From contig CAKTVW010000032.1 in assembly GCA_934630495.1 (NCBI GenBank), positions 1 to 27,010 of the forward strand: a stretch of 27,010 nucleotides of DNA. Reading direction: 5' to 3'. Below the pieces are notes generated by a model. That model saw only the letters and a program-made list of their open reading frames with translations. It ran no database searches and was not told the origin of the DNA. A program made the position numbers and the translations under genes. The DNA is from an uncultured Oscillospiraceae bacterium. Its GTDB lineage: Bacteria > Bacillota > Clostridia > Oscillospirales > Oscillospiraceae. Within the stretch, counting starts at the first letter, position 1. Every line of letters begins with the position of its first letter. Of the stretch, positions 21,474 to 27,010 are shown in pieces.

Positions 21474-22178
21474 TTATCGCGCGCAATCGCTCAAAACAAG
21501 CTCATACAGGGGGACTGCGTTGTCATAGCCCTGCGGGGCATAGCGGACCGAGCGGATGCGCGGGCCGGAAACGCCGTAGCGCGCCGAATAGCCGAACAGG
21601 TCGACATAGCGGTCAAGGTCGCTTCGCTCGGCCTCCATGGCCTTGAGGACCTCGACCGTCGCGCGGACGTCGTCGATGGCGCGGTGCGAGTTGCGCACCT
21701 TGTCCTGCAGGCCGTAGGCCTCAATGGCGCTGCACAGCTTATGCGGGTAGGGACGGCGGTCGCGGTAGACCGTCAGAAGATCCAGCTTCGGCTTATCCTG
21801 AAGCAGCCGCGCGTCACCGTGTTTGCTGAGAAAGTGGTAGAGGAACAGAAGATCGAACTGCGCGTTGTAGGCAAGGATCATGGTCCGCGGCGTCAGCATT
21901 TCGGCCAGAAGACCGCAGAATGCCTGCTTGGTGATGCCCTCGTCGCGGAGCAGCTCGTCGGTAATGCCCGTCAGCTCCACGATCTTCGGCGGCAGACGGC
22001 GGTCGTCGGTCGTGCGGATAAACTCGTCGGCCTCCGCGACGGTCACAAGCGTGTCGTTCTGCCATGCCAGCTTGACGGCGGCATATTCAATGATCTCGTC
22101 GCGGGAAAAGCTCAGCCCGCTGGTTTCCGTGTCTAAGATCAAGAGACTGTCGCAGCAGCGGCGCAGGGATTCAAGCAT
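21474..22178 (-). CDS. DnaQ-like 3'-5' exonuclease
   Basis: A 234-residue DEDDh exonuclease. Catalytic residues are visible: Asp16 and Glu18 in LILDTETSGL, the aspartate in AYNAQFDLLFLY, and His plus Asp in NSHRAIDDVRAT. This is the fold of the DNA polymerase III epsilon proofreading subunit and of RNase T-like enzymes. As a stand-alone protein beside PolC-type polymerases (which have their own domain) it more likely acts in repair or nucleic-acid turnover. ATG 22178 has GGAG eight bases upstream. Its stop lies 14 bases from the stop of the convergent clpC-like gene, with no terminator hairpin between. Confidence 0.88.
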   Translation of the reverse strand: MLESLRRCCDSLLILDTETSGLSFSRDEIIEYAAVKLAWQNDTLVTVAEADEFIRTTDDRRLPPKIVELTGITDELLRDEGITKQAFCGLLAEMLTPRTMILAYNAQFDLLFLYHFLSKHGDARLLQDKPKLDLLTVYRDRRPYPHKLCSAIEAYGLQDKVRNSHRAIDDVRATVEVLKAMEAERSDLDRYVDLFGYSARYGVSGPRIRSVRYAPQGYDNAVPLYELVLSDCAR

Positions 22179-22210
22179 CGTTCTCACTCCGTTTGACAAA
22201 TTCTTTCCGC

Positions 22211-22239
22211 ATTATACCATATTCCCCGCGCTTTTTCAA
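22211..22239 (-). promoter_or_regulatory. Sigma-A promoter of the exonuclease gene
   Basis: On the minus strand TTGAAA (22239-22234), 17 bp, TATAAT (22216-22211), 32 bases before the start. Confidence 0.85.
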
Positions 22240-22274
22240 ACCGAAAAAACGAACGCGGCGGCGCGTCTCCGCTC

Positions 22275-22303
22275 TTGACAAACGAGGCCCTGCGCGCTAT
22301 AGT
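22275..22303 (+). promoter_or_regulatory. Sigma-A promoter of the thiamine operon
   Basis: TTGACA (22275-22280), 17 bp, TATAGT (22298-22303), just upstream of the TPP riboswitch. Confidence 0.88.
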
Positions 22304-22328
22304 TGTCAGTACCGCGAATATGTGTAAC

Positions 22329-22420
22329 CTTCTTCGGGGGGTCGGATGCTTCCGGCTGAGAGTGGGCGAAGTACGCCCTGACCCGCGAACCTGACACGGC
22401 TCATACCGTCGTAGGGAAAG
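22329..22420 (+). promoter_or_regulatory. TPP riboswitch (THI element)
   Basis: The invariant TPP-aptamer blocks are present in order: GGCTGAGAG (22354-22362), ACCCGCGAACCTGAC (22381-22395), and GTCGTAGGGAA (22408-22418). It binds thiamine diphosphate and turns down the thiT-thiN transcript. Downstream, ATCGG/CCGAT (around 22421 and 22445) can form an expression-platform hairpin. No U tract is seen, so control may be at translation initiation. Confidence 0.95.
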
Positions 22421-22491
22421 ATCGGTAATTTTCCGCTATGCTTTCCGATGAACGGTTTGCACGGCGGAATTTTTACATTGAGAGGAAAACC

Positions 22492-23163
22492 ATGAAAACA
22501 CAAAGCACAAACACTCGAAAGCTTGTGACCTCGGCCATGCTGGTCGCGGTCGCGACGGCGCTGGCGCTCATTTCGGAGTTCATTCCGTTCCTGCAGCTCC
22601 GCTTCGGCGGCACACTGACGCTGGCCTCCATGTTCCCGATCATCCTGATCTCTTATATGTACGGCCTGAAGTGGGGCCTCGGAAGCGCGGCGGTCTACGC
22701 CGTTATCCAGATCTTCATGGGCTTTAAGACGGTGGCCGGACTCTTCACGCCCTCGTCCGACTCGTATATGGCGCTGTGGATGGCGCTCTCGGTCGTCCTG
22801 CTGGATTATTTCTTTGCCTATACGTCGCTGGGCCTCGGCGGCCTGTTTGCGCGGAAGAAGGGCGGCTGCCTGCGCCTGATCGCGGGAGGCACCGTCGCAC
22901 AGCTTGCGTGCTATGCGTTCCATGTGCTCTCCGGCTTCCTGTTCTACGGCGCGTGGGCCGAGTGGTTCTTCGGCAGCAGCGCGGCCTCCGAGCTTGCGCT
23001 CTCCGCATTTATTCTCGAACATTTTTCGGGCAAGGGCCTGGCGCTGCTCTATTCGCTGGTCTATAACGGCCTGTACATGATCCCCGAGATCATCCTTACG
23101 GCCGGTGTCGCCGCAGTGGTGTACCGCATTCCCGCCGTGTCGAAGAATTTCGAGAGAAAATGA
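22492..23163 (+). CDS. thiT: ECF thiamine transporter substrate-binding subunit ThiT
   Basis: A 223-residue, six-helix S component that captures thiamine and uses the shared EcfA-EcfA'-EcfT module, encoded elsewhere. Ligand-site segments of the family are visible: the acidic N-terminal helix region, CYAFHVLSGFLFYGAWAEW (about 136-154) with the stacking aromatics, and SLVYNGLYMIPE (about 186-197) with the Tyr and Asn that contact thiamine. ATG 22492 follows AGAGGAAAACC; the open frame upstream lies in the riboswitch and is not coding. A TPP riboswitch controls the gene. Its stop overlaps the thiN start (ATGA, 23160-23163). Confidence 0.95.
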   Translation: MKTQSTNTRKLVTSAMLVAVATALALISEFIPFLQLRFGGTLTLASMFPIILISYMYGLKWGLGSAAVYAVIQIFMGFKTVAGLFTPSSDSYMALWMALSVVLLDYFFAYTSLGLGGLFARKKGGCLRLIAGGTVAQLACYAFHVLSGFLFYGAWAEWFFGSSAASELALSAFILEHFSGKGLALLYSLVYNGLYMIPEIILTAGVAAVVYRIPAVSKNFERK

Positions 23164-23777
23164 GAAGTATCTGCCGGATCGTTGCCGCCGGTGACTTCGC
23201 GCCGGAACGGTATCTTGCTTATGACGAGCGGGAGCCTGCCGGGCTGTTGATCGCCGCCGATGCGGGGTATTTTCACCTGAAAAAGCTTGGCTTTCTGCCG
23301 GACCTTTTTGTCGGAGACGCCGATTCGCTGGGCTTTCGCCCGACGGATACGCAATGCGTCATGCTCCCGACGCAGAAGGACGATACCGACACGCTCTCTG
23401 CCGTCCGCGAGGGCCTGAAGCGCGGCTTCACCGACTTCGAGCTTTTCGGTGCGCTCGGCGGGAGACGGTTTTCGCACAGCCTTGCCAATCTGCAAACGCT
23501 GCTTTTTTTGAAGAAACAGGGCGCGTCGGGGTGTATCGTGGATGCGGACTGCACCGTTCGCATATTGCAAAATGAGCGTGTTCCGGTCGGAGACGCCGCG
23601 TACTTTTCCGTATTCGCGGCGACCGAAACGGCGACGGTTTCGATTTTCGGGGCAAAGTACCCGGTCGAAGGACAAATCCTGTCTGCCGACTTCCCGCTCG
23701 GCGTCAGCAACGAACCGCGCGGAGAAGCAGTCGTAACGGCCGAAAACGGGATCGTTTTTCTTGTCACAGAGCCATGA
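23160..23777 (+). CDS. thiN: Thiamine diphosphokinase
   Basis: A 205-residue enzyme that converts imported thiamine to thiamine diphosphate. Motifs include LIAADAGY (near 30-37), LFVGDADSLG (49-58) and the catalytic TQKDDTDTLSA (71-81), with the C-terminal beta domain that binds thiamine. It is translationally coupled to thiT by a four-base overlap. Together they form a salvage-only unit under the TPP riboswitch, which fits an organism that takes up thiamine; no biosynthesis genes are seen nearby. A strong hairpin terminator follows. Confidence 0.95.
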   Translation: MRSICRIVAAGDFAPERYLAYDEREPAGLLIAADAGYFHLKKLGFLPDLFVGDADSLGFRPTDTQCVMLPTQKDDTDTLSAVREGLKRGFTDFELFGALGGRRFSHSLANLQTLLFLKKQGASGCIVDADCTVRILQNERVPVGDAAYFSVFAATETATVSIFGAKYPVEGQILSADFPLGVSNEPRGEAVVTAENGIVFLVTEP

Positions 23778-23793
23778 TTTACCCAAAGCGGGC

Positions 23794-23842
23794 ACATAAA
23801 GCACCGGGGGGCAGTGAAGAACTGCCCGCCCGGTGCTTTATG
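23794..23842. terminator. Terminator after thiN
   Basis: A stem of about 20 bp with a single bulge (23794-23814 with 23821-23842), loop GAAGA, ending in GCTTTATGCTTT. The stem sequence is almost the same as the hairpins at 7071-7105 and 7528-7562, so this terminator module is reused in the genome. A partial duplication of its tail (CGGTGCTTTATGCTTT) follows. The hairpin also faces the convergent GntR gene. Confidence 0.88.
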
Positions 23843-23896
23843 CTTTATACTCGGTGCTTTATGCTTTTTGTTGTGCTTTTTACTCGGTGGATTGCG

Positions 23897-24625
23897 TTAT
23901 AGAGGATAGGTGCTTTCGATCCGGTAGCGGAAGGCCGGGTCCCAGTGGGTGCTTCGGTCGTAGAGGATCGGGCGGCCGTCGGGGCCGCATACCACGAAAT
24001 CCGCGACCAGCAGCGGAGACTGCGGAGCGATCCGAAAGCGCGACGCGGCCGCGTCGTCTGCGGTCTGCGCAAAGATGCTGTTCGCGGTGGAGGAGATCTG
24101 CAGGCCGAATTTGACGGTCAGCATTTGCAGGACGGATTGCTCCAAATCCTCCGCGCGAAGCTCCGGCAGCACTGCCTGCGGGATATGCGCCTCGGCAAAG
24201 CAGCTCGGCGCTTCTCCCTGCGCTCCGCGAAAACGCGACAGGAGCCAGATCGGCTCCCCTGTCGGGACGCTCAAATAATGCGCGCTCAATGCGTCGGCAG
24301 CAGCGGCCTGCAGCGTGACGTGAGATACGGACGGGACCTTGCCCGCAAGCAGTAGACTGTCGGTATAGGAGGGGATGCGGTTGCATGCCGTGTGCCGGAT
24401 GCCGCTTCCGCGAAATGTGCCCTTTCCGTGCAGACGGTAAAGGTCGCCGCGATTGACGAGGAAGTCGAGCGCCTGACGGATCGTGCCTCGGCTCACGCCG
24501 TACTGCGCGACCAGCTCGCTCTCCGAAGGAATCTGCTCGCCGTATCGCAGTCCGGAGAGAAGCGTTTCCAATTCCTGTGCAATTTGGAGATACAGCGAGG
24601 CGCAGCCCGGTGATTTATTTACCAT
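23897..24625 (-). CDS. GntR-family transcriptional regulator with UTRA domain (YegW-like)
   Basis: A 242-residue HutC-subfamily GntR regulator. The N-terminal winged helix carries PSESELVAQYGVSRGTIR (33-50) and ends in the GKGTF turn (68-72). The UTRA effector domain (about 80-240) ends in the typical ILYDRSTHWDPAFRYRIEST. It should bind a small metabolite and control the operon in which it is the last gene. ATG 24625 overlaps the end of the kinase gene by 11 bases. In E. coli the equivalent position is held by YegW. The effector is unknown, probably a nucleoside or sugar intermediate of the pathway. Confidence 0.9.
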   Translation of the reverse strand: MVNKSPGCASLYLQIAQELETLLSGLRYGEQIPSESELVAQYGVSRGTIRQALDFLVNRGDLYRLHGKGTFRGSGIRHTACNRIPSYTDSLLLAGKVPSVSHVTLQAAAADALSAHYLSVPTGEPIWLLSRFRGAQGEAPSCFAEAHIPQAVLPELRAEDLEQSVLQMLTVKFGLQISSTANSIFAQTADDAAASRFRIAPQSPLLVADFVVCGPDGRPILYDRSTHWDPAFRYRIESTYPL

Positions 24626-25649
24626 GCTCTGTTTGCTCCCGATCGGTTGGTTTATGCAGCCGCAGCCCGGTAAAACGCCGGGACTTTCTGCAAATTTCAG
24701 GAACAGTATAGCCGTTTTGCTCCAAAATTGCAAGCATTTCGTCGAAGGTCGGGACCTTCGTTCCGGTACCGAATTTGGATGCCTTTACCGCGCCGGAGGC
24801 GTTGGCAAAGGTCACGCAGGTCTCAAGCTCCCAGTCTTGCAGCCAAGCATAGGCAAAGGCACCTAAGAAGGAGTCACCCGCGCCCATGGTGTCGACCGTG
24901 CGCACCGGAAAGGCGGGATACCGGCGGCCGGGCACATTCCTGCCGACCGCATAGCAGCCCCTGCTGCCGGCCTTGACCAGCAGCAGTGCGTCGGTCCGCT
25001 CGGAAAGGATGTGCCCGGCAAGCACGGGATCATGCTCACCGGTCAACAGCGCGGCCTCCTCGTCGTTCAGCGCGATGACCGTCGCGCAGGAAAAGACCGT
25101 TTCCAGCATATCGGGCAGGATCGAGGCGGCCAGCGGGCCGGGGTCGAAGAACAGCGGCGCGGAGCGCTCCTTTGCACGGAGGGCGAGAAGCCGAGAGATC
25201 TCGCAATAGGGATCGGCGCGGTCGGTCATATAATAGCCGCTTAAAAACAGCGCGCGGCATGTCTCAAACTGCTCCAGAAACAGCGGCGCACCGCCGAAAT
25301 CACAGTTTGTGATCGTGCTGAGAAAGCTGTGAACGCCCGCCTCGTCGACCACGCAGTTGGCGACGGGAGAGCGGTAGCCTCGGACGGTCCGGAGGCGGCT
25401 GACGTCGATCCCCTGCTCGGAATAGCTCTGTCGGAGGAAGGCGCCGTAATGGTCGTCGCCCAACGGACCGACGGGCAGGACCCTTCCGCCCATGCGCGAA
25501 AAAACGATCATCAGATTTCCTTCGCCGCCCGGCTCGAGGCCGCAGTCAAGCACGCGGCGCGTGCAGCCGCCCTCGATCGGAAAGCGCCCTTCAATCTTCA
25601 GGATCGAGTCCACCGTGGAGAGCGTTAACACCATCAAATCGTATTGCAT
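24615..25649 (-). CDS. PfkB-family sugar/nucleoside kinase (YegV-like)
   Basis: A 344-residue ribokinase-fold kinase. The N-terminal substrate region contains PGGEGNLMIVFSRMGG (40-55) and GPLGDDHYG, and the C-terminal signature is DTMGAGDSFLGAF with catalytic Asp259. The substrate cannot be read from sequence; ribose, a nucleoside or a related sugar are the candidates. It overlaps the ADP-ribosylglycohydrolase gene by 16 bases and the regulator by 11, which implies strict co-expression. The order glycohydrolase-kinase-GntR is the same as E. coli yegU-yegV-yegW, so hydrolysis of a glycosidic bond followed by phosphorylation of the released sugar is a reasonable inference. Confidence 0.9.
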   Translation of the reverse strand: MQYDLMVLTLSTVDSILKIEGRFPIEGGCTRRVLDCGLEPGGEGNLMIVFSRMGGRVLPVGPLGDDHYGAFLRQSYSEQGIDVSRLRTVRGYRSPVANCVVDEAGVHSFLSTITNCDFGGAPLFLEQFETCRALFLSGYYMTDRADPYCEISRLLALRAKERSAPLFFDPGPLAASILPDMLETVFSCATVIALNDEEAALLTGEHDPVLAGHILSERTDALLLVKAGSRGCYAVGRNVPGRRYPAFPVRTVDTMGAGDSFLGAFAYAWLQDWELETCVTFANASGAVKASKFGTGTKVPTFDEMLAILEQNGYTVPEICRKSRRFTGLRLHKPTDREQTEHGK

Positions 25650-26701
25650 GGCCTTTTCCCCTGTGCCGTGCGCTTCTGCGCAATGCGCGTCAGCTCGTCT
25701 GCCGCCCATTCCAAGTCAAGAAGCGGGTTTGCGGCCTGAAATTCGCGGTACCATTCCTCCGGCAGTGCGCGGAAGCCTCTGTACGCGCCCGCGATCGAGC
25801 CGGCGATGCAGGCGAAGGTGTCCGTATCTCCGCCGATATTGGCAGCCGCCTTGATCGTGGCAAGCGGGTCGCCCTCGTTCGCCGCGAACAGGCCGACGGC
25901 AAGTCCGACGGTGGTCTGGATATCGCCGGTGCATCCGACATCGGATTCCAGCAGGCGCGACGCGTCTTCGACGTCCTTGGCGCGAAATACGCAGTCGATC
26001 GCGGTCAAAAGCCGCGGGAGAACGCTCGGACCGTACGCGTAACGGGCCTCCTTCAGACCGATGCGTTCGCCCTCGCGCGCACCGTAGAGAGCGGCCTTCA
26101 AAACGGTAAAGATCTGTGCGTCCTCCGTCAGCGCTTCGGCGATCGCACAGGCGATCGCGCAGGCACCTGCGTAGGCGTGCTGTGTGCCGTGGGAAACGGA
26201 GGTCATGGTGATCGCAGTTCTGACGGCGCCGTCGAGATCGCCGGGATTGCAGAGCGCGGCGGGAGCGACGCGCATGGCACAGCCGTTAGAGATGCCGCGC
26301 CCGTACACCTTACCGATGCGCGCCAGCGCCAGCGGGTCGCCGCCCGCCATATAGTCCTTTACCCAGAACGACATCGTCGGGCCTGCGTTGCGCGGGTAGT
26401 ACTTCGGATAGCGCTTCGTCCAGTTGACCAGCGCGTCCGCAGCGGCCTTGACGGTCAATTCGCCCCGCGTTTCGATGACGGCCTTTGCCATTTCGTACAT
26501 CTGGGAGGTGTCGTCCGTGACCTCCGCCGGGAAATTCCCCTGACAGTAAATATTTTCGCCGGGACCGAGGAAACGATCGATCGGGCCGTGAAATTCCTCC
26601 AGAATTTCCATGCGGCTGAAGCCCTCGCTGGGAACGCCCAGCGCGTCTCCCATCCCGGCGGCAGCCATGCAGCCCAAAATTCTGTCGTGCAGCTCGTACA
26701 T
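25634..26701 (-). CDS. ADP-ribosylglycohydrolase-family protein (YegU-like)
   Basis: A 355-residue protein of the ARH fold. The dinuclear magnesium site is intact: AAGMGDALGVPSE (14-26), EVTDDTSQM (near 60) and NIGGDTDTFACIAGSIAGAY (near 295-315). Family members cleave N- or O-glycosidic bonds of ADP-ribose conjugates, and metabolic relatives act on free small molecules. Since it is the first gene of an operon with a sugar kinase and a GntR regulator, a catabolic role is more likely than reversal of protein modification. GGAGG lies eight bases before ATG 26701; an earlier in-frame ATG at 26734 has no such site. No transporter gene is present downstream. Confidence 0.9.
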   Translation of the reverse strand: MYELHDRILGCMAAAGMGDALGVPSEGFSRMEILEEFHGPIDRFLGPGENIYCQGNFPAEVTDDTSQMYEMAKAVIETRGELTVKAAADALVNWTKRYPKYYPRNAGPTMSFWVKDYMAGGDPLALARIGKVYGRGISNGCAMRVAPAALCNPGDLDGAVRTAITMTSVSHGTQHAYAGACAIACAIAEALTEDAQIFTVLKAALYGAREGERIGLKEARYAYGPSVLPRLLTAIDCVFRAKDVEDASRLLESDVGCTGDIQTTVGLAVGLFAANEGDPLATIKAAANIGGDTDTFACIAGSIAGAYRGFRALPEEWYREFQAANPLLDLEWAADELTRIAQKRTAQGKRPCNTI

Positions 26702-26732
26702 TTTTTGTTCCTCCTGCGGTAAGATTTTCAAC

Positions 26733-26804
26733 ATGATAGCTGAACATGTCAGGACGTCTATACAAGTTGGCTATAGTATAACCTTGTCCCATGCGGCAAG
26801 TCAA
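26733..26804 (-). promoter_or_regulatory. Promoter and possible operators of the glycohydrolase-kinase-gntR operon
   Basis: On the minus strand TTGACT (26804-26799), 18 bp, TATACT (26780-26775). Just downstream are two dyads, CTATA-N10-TATAG (26757-26776) and ACATG-N9-CATGT (about 26732-26750), which are candidate GntR operators. Confidence 0.65.
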
Positions 26805-27010
26805 CAGAGAAGGGGAAAAATCGGCGTACTGCACAGAAAAGACGGTCGACATTTGTGCGCTGTGCCGAATTTTTGCCCTGCTTTCGCTTTAAGTGCCGCC
26901 GAGGGCCTCGCGCGCTTGCATACCCGTGCTATACTGATACTGATTCTTGATTAAAAGATTTAAGGCAGCACCGCATAATTCAGCGAGAGCATTCGGCGAG
27001 AGATTTTTTG
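26805..27010 (+). other. Right edge, no gene; probable promoter and start of a repeat
   Basis: No gene is visible. An extended -10, TGCTATACT (26927-26935), could drive a plus-strand gene beyond the window. The last 45 bases contain AATTCAGCGAGAG (26977-26989), which also occurs at 19148-19160 before the clpC-like gene, and a second CGAGAG; they look like the beginning of another repeated intergenic element, cut off by the window. Confidence 0.35.

Overview
The window looks like chromosomal DNA of an anaerobic, endospore-forming member of the Firmicutes, most likely a gut clostridium related to the Oscillospiraceae. Reasons: sporulation genes (a SpoIIE phosphatase and a SpoVB-like flippase), a PerR/reverse-rubrerythrin oxidative stress pair, an ECF thiamine transporter, AGGAGG-type ribosome binding sites, dense intrinsic terminators and a fairly high GC content. 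Taxonomy is inferred from gene content, not measured.

Layout. 1-5.6 kb is mostly minus strand: a hypoxanthine-DNA glycosylase, a SpoVB/MATE-type flippase, a Nudix hydrolase, a lipid kinase coupled to a phosphatidyltransferase, and rsmE. A plus-strand tRNA-Leu(GAG), mntP and a second Nudix gene follow (5.7-7.0 kb). A repeat-rich 600-bp gap separates them from spoIIE (minus). A CYTH phosphatase gene diverges from spoIIE. Next comes a 2.06-kb cassette of small membrane-protein genes (10.37-12.43 kb) flanked by 19-bp direct repeats. After a structured leader come perR and reverse rubrerythrin (12.5-13.7 kb). 13.7-17.2 kb is unstable accessory DNA: a duplicated rubrerythrin tail, a dispersed repeat, a 40-bp tandem hairpin array, two lipoproteins sharing one signal peptide, and an AT-rich island.

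17.2-22.2 kb is housekeeping: rsmI with a tRNA/rRNA-type adenine methyltransferase, a 2[4Fe-4S] ferredoxin, a ClpC-type unfoldase and a DnaQ-like exonuclease. 22.3-23.8 kb is a thiamine salvage operon: TPP riboswitch, thiT, thiN. 23.9-26.7 kb holds a three-gene overlapping operon (ADP-ribosylglycohydrolase, PfkB kinase, GntR/UTRA regulator) matching the order of E. coli yegU-yegV-yegW.

The most interesting signals are non-coding. At three places a conserved end (GACTTTTTTGACAGTCTG-like) abuts an intrinsic terminator. In two of these the terminator sequence is duplicated on the other side of the inserted DNA, which suggests a mobile or recombining element that lands in terminators. The others are a multi-hairpin perR leader and a tandem array of covarying hairpins grown from the 3' end of a lipoprotein gene.
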